From NCBI RefSeq assembly GCF_029227915.1, contig NC_079877.1, forward strand, positions 31,833,851 to 31,897,850: a DNA stretch of 64,000 bases. The letters run 5' to 3'. The notes beneath the pieces were generated by a model. That model ran no database searches. It had not been told where the DNA came from and worked only from the letters and a program-made list of their open reading frames with translations. Every line of letters begins with the position of its first letter. Positions within the stretch are counted from its first letter, which is position 1. Below, one piece after another: positions 54,343-64,000 of this stretch. The DNA comes from Hydractinia symbiolongicarpus (taxonomy: Eukaryota > Cnidaria > Hydrozoa > Anthoathecata > Hydractiniidae). The position numbers were made by a program, and so were the translations under genes.

Positions 54343-57300
54343 TAAGAAGAATGTTATTCCTTGGAGACCAATTGGCGCATTAATCACATTTATAAGGTCA
54401 CAGTGCAGAATCAGTTGAATTAATTCCCACGGTCAATCGTTTCACTGTTAAAAGCGATACAACTTAGTAATATCGGAAGGAAATCACTAAATACATGTTG
54501 TTACGAATATGTGACGCAACCGTTGTAACTCAAACGGATTGACACCGTTAGAAAATCAATGAAATGTAGTTTTTGAAACTGTCTCTACTTCTTCAGCGCG
54601 CGATAACGGATAGGATTGTTTCCACAGTAATAAATGACTTATTTATCTTAACTTTTAAACAAAGCGCTACCACAGCGCCCAGTGTAATCGCTGAGTTCCA
54701 GCAATCATGTCAAATTAAGAAGAATATCATTTCTTGTAGTTAAAATGACTCATTTATCACATTTATAAGGTCAAAGTCCAAAATCAGTTCAATTAAGTCC
54801 CACAGTCAATCGTTTCACTGTTGAAAGCGATCCAACTTAGTAATATCGGAAAAAAATCACTAAATACATGTTGGAACGAATGTGTGACTCAACCGTTGTA
54901 ACTCAAACGGATTGACAGCGTTAGAAAATCAATGAAATTTAGTTTTAGAAACTGTCTCCATTTCTTCAGCGCGAACTAACGGCTAGAATTGGTCCCACAG
55001 TAAAAAATGACTTATTTACCTAAATTTTTAAAAAAGCGCTACCACAGAGCCTAATGTAATCGCTGAATTCCAGCAATCATGTCAAATTAAGAAGAATGTT
55101 ATTTCTTGGAGACCTATTGCCTCATTTATCACATTTAGAAGGTCACAGTCCTGAATCAGTTCAAATAATTCCCACAGTCAATCGTTTCACTGTTAAAAGC
55201 GATACAACTTAGTAATATCTGAAGAAAATCACTAAATACATTTTGGTACGAATATGTGACGCAACTGTTGTAACTCAAACAGATTGACACCGTTAGAAAG
55301 TCATTGAAATGTGGTTTTTGAAACTGTCTCTATTTCTTCAGCGCGCGATAACGGCAAGGATTGGTCCCACAGTAAAAAAAGACTTATTTATCTTAATTTT
55401 TAAATAAAGCGCTACCACAGCGCCCAGTGTAATCGCTGAGTTCCAGCAATCATGCAAATTAAGAAGAATATCATTTCTTGTAGTTAAAATGACTCATTTA
55501 TTACATTTATAAGGTCAAAGTCCAAAATCAGTTCAATTAAGTCCCACAGTCAATCGTTTCACTGTTGAAAGCGATCCAACTTAGTAATATCGGAAAAAAA
55601 TCACTAAATACATGTTGGAACGAATGTGTGACGCAACCGTTGTAACTCAAACGGATTGACAGCGTTAGAAAATCAATGAAATTTAGTTTTAGAAACTGTC
55701 TCCATTTCTTCAGCGCGAACTAACGGCTAGAATTGGTCCCACAGTAAAAAATGACTTATTTACCTAAATTTTTAAAAAAGCGCTACCACAGAGCCTAATG
55801 TAATCGCTGAATTCCAGCAATCATGTCAAATTAAGAAGAATGTTATTTCTTGGAGACCTATTGCCTCATTTATCACATTTAGAAGGTCACAGTCCTGAAT
55901 CAGTTCAAATAATTCCCACAGTCAATCGTTTCACTGTTAAAAGCGATACAACTTAGTAATATCGGAAGGAAATCACTAAATACATGTTGGTACGAATATG
56001 TGACGCAACCATTGTAACTCAAACGGATTGACACCGTTAGAAGGTCAATGAAATGTAGTTTTTGAAACTGTCTCTACTTCTTCAGCACGCGATAACGGCT
56101 AGGATTGTTTCCACAGTAATAAATGACTTATTTATCTTAACTTTCAAACAAAGCGCTACCTCACTGCCCAGTGTAATCGCTGAGTTCCAGCAATCATGTC
56201 AAATTAAGAAGAATATCATTTCTTGTAGTCAAAATGACTCATTTATCACATTTATAAGGTCAAAGTCCAAAATCAGCTCAATTAAGTCCCACAGTCAATC
56301 GTTTCACTGTTGAAAGCGATACAACTTAGAAATATCGGAAAAAATCACTAAATACATGTTGGTACGAATGTGTGACGAAACCGTTGTAACTCAAACTGAT
56401 TGACACCGTTAGAAAGACAATGAATTGGAGTTTTTGAAACTGTCTCTATATCTTCAGCGCGCGCTAACGGCTACGATTGGTCCCACAGTAAAAATGACTT
56501 ATTTATCTAAATTTTTAAATGAATCGCTACCACAGGGTCCAGTGTAATCGCTGAGTTCCGGCAATCATGTCAAATTAAGAAGAACGTTCATTCTTGGAGT
56601 CCAATTGTCTCATTTATCACACTTATGAGATCAAAGTCCAAAATCAGTTCAATTAATTCCCACAGTCAATCGTTTCACTGTTAAAAGCGATACAACTTAG
56701 TAATATCTGAAGTAAATCACTAAATACATTTTGGTACGAATATGTGACGCAACTGTTGTAACTCAAACAGATTGACACCGTTAGAAGGTCAATGAAATGT
56801 AGTTTTTGAAACTGTCTCTACTTCTTCAGCACGCGATAACGGCTAGGATTGTTTCCACAGTAATAAATGACTTATTTATCTTAACTTTTAAACAAAGCGC
56901 TACCACACTGCCCAGTATAATCGCTGAGTTCCAGCAATCATGTCAAATTAAGAAGAATATCATTTCTTGTAGTCAAAATGACTCATTTATCACATTTATA
57001 AGGTCAAAGTCCAAAATCAGCTCAATTAAGTCCCACAGTCAATCGTTTCACTGTTGAAAGCGATACAACTTAGAAATATCGGAAAAAATCACTAAATACA
57101 TGTTGGTACGAATGTGTGACGAAACCGTTGTAACTCAAACGGATTGACACCGTTAGAAAGACAATGAACTGGAGTTTTTGAAACTGTCTCTATATCTTCA
57201 GCGCGCGCTAACGGCTACGATTGGTCCCACAGTAAAAATGACTTATTTATCTAAATTTTTAAATGAATCGCTACCACAGGGTCCAGTGTAATCGCTGAGT

Positions 57301-59926
57301 TCCGGCAATCATGTCCAATTAAGAAGAACGTTCTTTCTTGGAGTCCAATTGTCTCATTTATCACACTTATGAGATCAAAGTCCAAAATCAGTTCAAATAA
57401 TTCCCACAGTCAATCGTTTCACTGTTAAAAGCGATACAACTTAGTAATATCTGAAGAAAATCACTAAATACATTTTGGTACGAATATGTGACGCAACTGT
57501 TGTAACTCAAACAGATTGACACCGTTAGAAAGTCATTGAAATGTGGTTTTTGAAACTGTCTCTATTTCTTCAGCGCGCGATAACGGCAAGGATTGGTCCC
57601 ACAGTAAAAAAAGACTTATTTATCTTAATTTTTAAATAAAGCGCTACCACAGCGCCCAGTGTAATCGCTGAGTTCCAGCAATCATGTCAAATTAAGAAGA
57701 ATGTTATTTCTTGGAGTCCAATTGTCTCACTTATAACATTTATAAGGTCAAAGTCCAAAATCAGTTCAATTAAGTCCCACGGTCAATCGTTTAACTGTTA
57801 AAAGCGATACAACTTAGTAATATCGGAAGGAAATCACTAAATACATGTTGGTACGAATATGTGACGCAACCATTGTAACTCAAACGGATTGACACCGTTA
57901 GAAAGTCAATGAAATGTAGTTTTTGAAACTGTCTCTACTTCTTCAGCGCGCGATAACGGCTAGGACTGTTTCCACAGTAATGAATGACTTATTTATCTTA
58001 ACTTTTAAACAAAGCGCTACCACACTGCCCAGTGTAATCGCTGAGTTCCAGTAATCATGTCAAATTAAGAAGAATATCATCTCTTGTAGTCAAAATTACT
58101 CATTTATCACATTTATAAGGTCAAAGTCCAAAATCAGCTCAATTAAGTCCCACAGTCAATCGTTTCACTGTTGAAAGCGATACAACTTAGTAATATCGGA
58201 AAAAAATCACTAAATACATGTTGGTACGAATGTGTGACGCAACCGTTGTAACTCAAACTGATTGACACCGTTAGAAAGACAATGAATTGGAGTTTTTGAA
58301 ACTGTCTCTATATCTTCAGCGCGCGCTAACGGCTACGATTGGTCCCACAGTAAAAATGACTTATTTATCTAAATTTTTAAATGAATCGCTACCACAGGGT
58401 CCAGTGTAATCGCTGAGTTCCGGCAATCATGTCAAATTAAGAAGAACGTTCTTTCTTGGAGTCCAATTGTCTCATTTATCACACTTATGAGATCAAAGTC
58501 CAAAATCAGTTCAATTAAGACCCACAGTCAATCGTTTCACTGTTGAAAGAGATACAACTTAGTAATATCGGAATAAAATCACTAAATACATGTTGGTACG
58601 AATATGTGACGCAACCGTTGTAACTCAAACGGATTGACTCCGTTAGAAAATCAATGAATTTTAGTTTTAGAAACTGTCTCTATTTCTTCAGCGCGCGATA
58701 ACGGCTAGGATTGGTCCCACAGTAAAAAATGACTTATTTATCTAAATTTTTAAATGAATCGCTACCACAGGGTCCAGTGTAATCGCTGAGTTCCGGCAAT
58801 CATGTCAAACTAAGAAGAATGTTCTTTCTTGTAGTCCAATTGTCTCATTTATCACACTTATGAGGTCACAGTCCAAAGTTAGTTCAATTAAGTCCCACAG
58901 ACAATCGTTTCACTGTTAGAAGCGATGCAACCTAGTAATATCAGAAAAATATCGCTAAATACATGTTGGTACGAATATGTAACGCAACCGTTGTAACTCA
59001 AACGGAATTATACCGCCAAGAAAACAATGAAATGTAGTTTTTGAGAATGTCTTTATTTCTTCAGCGCGTGCTAACGGCCAGGATTGGTCCCACAGTAGGA
59101 AAATCTTATTTATCTAAATTTTTATATAAAGCGCTACCGCAGAGCATAATGTAACCGCTGAATTCCAGGAATCATATCAAATTAAGAGGAATGTTATTCC
59201 TTGGAGACCAATTGGCGCATTAATCACATTTATAAGGTCACAGTCCAGAATCAGTTGAATTAATTCCCACGGTCAATCGTTTCACTGTTAAAAGCGATAC
59301 AACTTAGTAATATCAAAAGGAAATCACTAAATACATGTTGGTACGAATATGTGACGAAACCGTTGTAACTCAAACGGATTGACACTGTTAGAAAGACAAT
59401 GAAATATAGTTTCTGAAACTGTCTCTATATCTTCAGCGCGCGCTAACGGCTAGGATTCGTCCCACAGTAAAAATGACTTATTTATCTAAATTTTTAAATG
59501 AATCGCTACCACAGGGTCCAGTGTAATCGCTGAGTTCGGGCAATCATGTCAAATTAAGAAGAACGTTCTTTCTTGGAGTCCAATTGTCTCATTTATCACA
59601 CTTATGAGGTCACAGTCCAAAGTTAGTTCAATTAAGTCCCACAGTCAATCGTTTCACTGTTAGAAGCGATGCAACCTAGTAATATCCGAATACTTTCGCT
59701 AAATACATGTTGGTACGAATAAGTGACGCAACCGTTGTAACTCAAACGGAATTATACCGCCAAGAAATCAATGAAATGTAGTTTTTGATAATGTCTTTAT
59801 TTCTTCAGAGCGTGCTAACGGCCAGGATTGGTCCCACAGTAGGAAAATCTTATTTATCTAAATTTTTAAATAAAGCGCTAACGCAGAGCCTAATGTAACC
59901 GCTGAATTCCAGGAATCATATCAAAT
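54343..59926. repeat. 14-mer higher-order repeat, copy 3, expanded to 15 monomers (5584 bp)
   Basis: Monomers run from 54343 to 59555. The spacing to the next equivalent start (59927) is 5584, one monomer more than 5212. The extra unit is near 55460-56204, where the second and third monomers are repeated and the fourth is replaced by a chimera. Near 59600 the sequence also departs from copies 1 and 2 (GTCACAGTCCAAAG instead of GTCAAAGTCCACAATC). Confidence 0.92.
55460..56204. repeat. Inserted/chimeric monomer pair in HOR copy 3
   Basis: The monomer at 55460 repeats the one at 54716 (AATATCATTTCTTGTAGTTAAAATG), and that at 55832 repeats 55088 up to about 55965. It then switches to the tail of the monomer that copy 2 has at 50248 (GGAAGGAAATC and GCAACCATTG). 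The left junction keeps the rare ATGCAAATTAAG flank of that same monomer. Two monomers were gained and one was used up, for a net of one. Confidence 0.88.
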
Positions 59927-60825
59927 TAAGAAGAATGTTATTCCTTGGAGATCAATTGGCGCATTAATCAAATTTATAAGGTCACAGTCCAAAATCAGTT
60001 GAATTAATTCCCACGGTCAATCGTTTCACTGTTAAAAGCGATACAACTTAGTAATATCGGAAGGAAATCACTAAATACATGTTGGTACTATAATGCGACG
60101 CAACCGTTGTAACTCAAACGGATTGACACCGTTAGAAAGTCAATGAAATGTAGTTTTTGAAACTGTCTATACTTCTTCAGGGCGCGATAACGGCTAGGAT
60201 TGTTTTCACAGTAATAAATGACTTATTTATCTTAACTTTTAAACAAAGCGCTACCACAGCGCCCAGTGTAATCGCTGAGTTCCAGCAATCATGTCAAATT
60301 AAGAAGAATGTATTTTCTTGTAGTCAAAATGACTCATTTATCACATTTATAAGGTCAAAGTCCAAAATCAGTTCAATTAAGTCCCACAGTCAATCGTTTC
60401 ACTGTTGAAAGCAATACAACTTAGTAATATCGGAAAAAAATCACTAAATACATGTTGGCACGAATGTGTGACGCAACCGTTGTAACTCAAACGGATTGAC
60501 AGCGTTAGAAAATCAATGAAATTTAGTTTTAGAAACTGTCTCCATTTCTTCAGCGCGAACTAACGGCTAGGATTGGTCCCACAGTAAAAAATGACTTATT
60601 TACCTAAATTTTTAAAAAAGCGCTACCACAGAGCCTAATGTAATCGCTGAATTCCAGAAATCATGTCAAATTAAGAAGAATGTTATTTCTTGGAGACCTA
60701 TTGCCTCATTTATCACATTTATACGGTCACAGTCCTGAATCAGTTCAAATAATTCCCACAGTCAATCGTTTCTCTGTTAAAAGCGATACAACTTAGTAAT
60801 ATCCGAAGAAAATCACTAAATACAT
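59569..60825. repeat. 1491-bp-period duplication, copy 1
   Basis: This segment reappears at 61060-62316, an offset of 1491 bases (four monomers). In every stretch I compared the copies are identical, including private variants: GAATAAGTGACGC, TACTATAATGCGACG, CTTCAGGGCGCG, TGTATTTTCTTG and TTTCTCTGTT. Confidence 0.93.
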
Positions 60826-63800
60826 GTTGGTACGAATATGGGACGCAACAGTTGTAACTCAAACGGATTGACTCCGTTAGAAAATCAAAGAAATTTAGTT
60901 TTAAGAACCTGTCTCTATTTCTTCAGTGCGCGATAACGGCTAGGATTGGTCCCACAGTAAAAAATGACTTATTTATCTAAATTATTAAATGAATCGCTAC
61001 CACTGGGTCCAGTGTAATCGCTGAGTTCCGGCAATCATGTCAAATTAAGAAGAATGTTTTTTCTTGGAGTCCAATTGTCTCATTTATCACACTTATGAGG
61101 TCACAGTCCAAAGTTAGTTCAATTAAGTCCCACAGTCAATCGTTTCACTGTTAGAAGCGATGCAACCTAGTAATATCCGAATACTTTCGCTAAATACATG
61201 TTGGTACGAATAAGTGACGCAACCGTTGTAACTCAAACGGAATTATACCGCCAAGAAATCAATGAAATGTAGTTTTTGATAATGTCTTTATTTCTTCAGA
61301 GCGTGCTAACGGCCAGGATTGGTCCCACAGTAGGAAAATCTTATTTATCTAAATTTTTAAATAAAGCGCTAACGCAGAGCCTAATGTAACCGCTGAATTC
61401 CAGGAATCATATCAAATTAAGAAGAATGTTATTCCTTGGAGATCAATTGGCGCATTAATCAAATTTATAAGGTCACAGTCCAAAATCAGTTGAATTAATT
61501 CCCACGGTCAATCGTTTCACTGTTAAAAGCGATACAACTTAGTAATATCGGAAGGAAATCACTAAATACATGTTGGTACTATAATGCGACGCAACCGTTG
61601 TAACTCAAACGGATTGACACCGTTAGAAAGTCAATGAAATGTAGTTTTTGAAACTGTCTATACTTCTTCAGGGCGCGATAACGGCTAGGATTGTTTTCAC
61701 AGTAATAAATGACTTATTTATCTTAACTTTTAAACAAAGCGCTACCACAGCGCCCAGTGTAATCGCTGAGTTCCAGCAATCATGTCAAATTAAGAAGAAT
61801 GTATTTTCTTGTAGTCAAAATGACTCATTTATCACATTTATAAGGTCAAAGTCCAAAATCAGTTCAATTAAGTCCCACAGTCAATCGTTTCACTGTTGAA
61901 AGCAATACAACTTAGTAATATCGGAAAAAAATCACTAAATACATGTTGGCACGAATGTGTGACGCAACCGTTGTAACTCAAACGGATTGACAGCGTTAGA
62001 AAATCAATGAAATTTAGTTTTAGAAACTGTCTCCATTTCTTCAGCGCGAACTAACGGCTAGGATTGGTCCCACAGTAAAAAATGACTTATTTACCTAAAT
62101 TTTTAAAAAAGCGCTACCACAGAGCCTAATGTAATCGCTGAATTCCAGAAATCATGTCAAATTAAGAAGAATGTTATTTCTTGGAGACCTATTGCCTCAT
62201 TTATCACATTTATACGGTCACAGTCCTGAATCAGTTCAAATAATTCCCACAGTCAATCGTTTCTCTGTTAAAAGCGATACAACTTAGTAATATCCGAAGA
62301 AAATCACTAAATACATTTTGGTACGAATATGTGACGCAACTGATGTAACTCAAACAGATTGACACCGTTAGAAAGTCAATTAAATGTGTTTTTGAAACTG
62401 TCTCTATTTCTTCAGCGCGCGATTACGGCAAGGATTGGTCCCACAGTAAAAAAAGACTTATTTATCTTAATTTTTAAATAAAGCACTACCACAGCGCCCA
62501 GTGTAATCGCTGAGTTCCAGCAATCATGTCAAATTAAGAAGAATGTTATTTCTTGGAGTCCAATTGTCTCACTTATAACATTTATAAGGTCAAAGTCCAA
62601 AATCAGTTCAATTAAGTCCCACGGTCAATCGTTTAACTGTTAAAAGCGAAACAACTTAGTAATATCGGAAGGAAATCACTAAATACATGTTGGTACGAAT
62701 ATGTGACGCAACCATTGTAACTCGACCGGACTGACACCGTTAGAAAGTCATTGAAATATAGTTTTTGAAACTGTCTCTACTTCTTCAGCGCGCGATAACG
62801 GCTAGGATTGTTTCCACAGTAATAAATGACTTATTTATTTTAACTTTTAAACAAAGCGCTACCACACTGCCCAGTGTAATCGCTGAGTTCCAGCAATCAT
62901 GTCAAATTAAGAAGAATATCATTTCTTGTAGTCAAAATGACTCATTTATCACATTTATAAGGTCAAAGTCCAAAATCAGCTCAATTAAGTCCCACAGTCA
63001 ATCGTTTCACTGTTGAAAGCGATACAACTTAGTAATATCGGAAAAAAATCACTAAATACATGTTGGTACGAATGTGTGACGCAACCGTTGTAACTTAAAC
63101 GGATTGACACCGTTAGAAAGACAATGAATTGGAGTTTTTGAAACTGTCTCTATATCCTCAGCGCGCGTTAACGGCTAGGATTGGTCCCAGAGTAAAAATG
63201 ACTTATTTATCTAAATTTTTAAATAAAGCTCTACCGCAGAGCCTAATGTAACCGCTGAATTCCAGGAATCATATCAAATTAAGAGGAATGTTATTCCTTG
63301 GAGACCAATTGGCGCATTAATCACATTTATAAGGTCAAAGTCAAGAATTAGTTGAATTAATTCCCACGGTCAATCGTTTCACTGTTAAAAGCGATACAAC
63401 TTAGTAATATCGGAAGGAAATCACTAAATACATGTTGGTACGAATATGTGACGAAACCGTTGTAACTCAAACGGATTGACACCGTTAGAAAGACAATGAA
63501 ATGGAGTTTCTGAAACTATCTCTATATCTTCAGCGCGCGCTAACGGCTAGGATTGGTCCCACAGTAAAAATGACTTATTTATCTAAATTTTTAATTGAAT
63601 CGCTACCACAGGGTCCAGTGTAATCGCTGAGTTCCGGCAATCATGTCAAATTAAGAAGAACGTTCTTTCTTGGAGTCCAATTGTCTCATTTATCACACTT
63701 ATGAGGTCAAAGTCCAAAATCAGCTCAATTAAGACCCACAGTCAATCGTTTCACTGTTGAAAGAGATACAACTTAGTAATATCGATAAAAAATCACTAAA

Positions 63801-64000
63801 TACATGTTGGTACGAATATGGGACGCAACCGTTGTAACTCAAACGGATTGACTCCGTTAGAAAATCAATGAAATTTAGTTTTAAGAACCTGTCTCTATTT
63901 CTTCAGCGCGCGATAACGGCTAGGATTGGTCCCACAGTAAAAAATGACTTATTTATCTAAATTATTAAATGAATCGCTACCACTGGGTCCAGTGTAATCG
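59927..64000. repeat. 14-mer higher-order repeat, rearranged partial copy 4
   Basis: Monomers at 59927, 60300 and 60672 match the first three of the HOR. A 1491-base duplication follows. Then 62535, 62908, 63280 and 63652 resemble HOR members 9, 10, 13 and 14, so several members are missing. The final 200 bases (from about 63800) match the interval near 60820-61020 at an offset of 2980 bases, sharing the private TTTTAAGAACCTGTC and AAATTATTAAATG variants. The last monomer is cut by the window end. Confidence 0.85.
61060..62316. repeat. 1491-bp-period duplication, copy 2
   Basis: Identical, as far as I could check by eye, to 59569-60825. Identity stops at the left where GTTTTTTC replaces GTTCTTTC and at the right where TACATTTTGG replaces TACATGTTGG. 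It is probably the most recent event visible in the window. Confidence 0.93.

Larger units (their letters stand above)
1..64000. repeat. Satellite DNA array, about 373-bp monomer, 172 head-to-tail copies
   Basis: The phase word TAAGAAG (or one-base variants) recurs at 1, 374, 747, 1120, 1493, 1866 and so on to 63652, giving 171 complete monomers and a last one cut by the window end. Spacing is 370-374 bases except at 23866 (178), 38199 (458) and 39401 (429). All copies share one orientation and I find no interrupting unique sequence, transposon, gene or RNA gene on either strand. The monomer is AT-rich, about 35% G+C in the copy counted by hand. Neighbouring monomers often differ more than monomers several units apart, so the array has higher-order structure, listed block by block below. 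I do not recognise the family. A centromeric or pericentromeric location is inference from size and organisation only. Confidence 0.98.

Noticed and set aside
36566-63016. 83-residue open frames at 36566, 39259, 45266, 46010, 47127, 50478, 51222, 52339, 56062, 56806, 60157, 61648 and 62765 as a small-protein gene family
   Set aside because: They lie within satellite monomers at HOR spacing, start with TTG, lack a recognisable domain or convincing signal, and most sibling monomers have stops in the same frame. Their similarity is explained by DNA duplication.
1-64000. CRISPR array
   Set aside because: The repeated unit is about 373 bases with no alternation of short constant repeats and unique spacers.
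1-64000. CENP-B box in the monomer
   Set aside because: I searched by eye for the TTCG....A..CGGG core on both strands and found nothing better than partial matches such as TTCGGGCAATC near 48740.
1-64000. Ribosomal intergenic spacer or telomeric/subtelomeric repeat
   Set aside because: No rRNA sequence and no telomere-type short repeats appear anywhere in the window.
1-64000. Tribolium TCAST or Drosophila 1.688-type satellite, considered because of similar unit length
   Set aside because: Similar period alone is not evidence, and I recognise no shared sequence; naming a family would be a guess.

Overview
The whole 64,000-base window is one uninterrupted head-to-tail tandem satellite DNA array. 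Using the recurrent word TAAGAAG as phase mark, I counted 172 monomer starts from base 1 to 63652. Nearly all spacings are 370-374 bases (mostly 373 in the left third, 371-373 in the right half). Only three monomers are clearly aberrant: 178, 458 and 429 bases. I see no protein gene, tRNA, rRNA, CRISPR array, transposable element or unique sequence. All monomers point the same way. The open frames of 60-83 codons in the right half are satellite sequence whose stop codons happen to be mutated.

Organism: almost certainly a eukaryote, with the window inside constitutive heterochromatin, possibly (peri)centromeric. The monomer is about 35% G+C. In one monomer counted by hand (374-746) CpG is not depleted (12 seen, about 11 expected), which argues against a heavily CpG-methylated genome such as a vertebrate's and fits many invertebrates. 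I do not recognise the family and cannot name a species.

Layout: the array is a mosaic of short-lived higher-order repeats (HORs), each with about two to four copies. 1-1492: unordered monomers. 1493 to about 8480: 8-mer HOR, 2983-base period. 8578-14546: 4-mer and 6-mer modules (1493 and 2238 bases). 14547-18276: shuffled monomers of the same types. 18277-23492: 7-mer HOR, 2608 bases, two nearly identical copies. 23401-24502: a 551-base (1.5-monomer) tandem duplication containing a half-length monomer. 24044-28145: second, unrelated 6-mer HOR, 2238 bases. 28146-31870: mixed monomers. 31871-34105: shortened dispersed copy of the 7-mer region. 34106-36335: divergent monomers where the subfamily changes. 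36336-39829: 7-mer with two long monomers. 39830 to about 43185: 4-mer HOR, 1487 bases. 43919-59926: 14-mer HOR, 5212 bases, whose third copy is a 15-mer of 5584 bases. 59927-64000: rearranged fourth copy carrying a fresh 1491-base duplication.

The main structural inference is that the monomer looks like an ancient dimer. Both halves carry TCCCACAG followed by the same ordered series of words. Exchange between the two TCCCACAG sites explains the 178-base half-monomer. The HOR families, the monomer doublets and the out-of-register junctions together record successive rounds of unequal exchange or amplification in one array.
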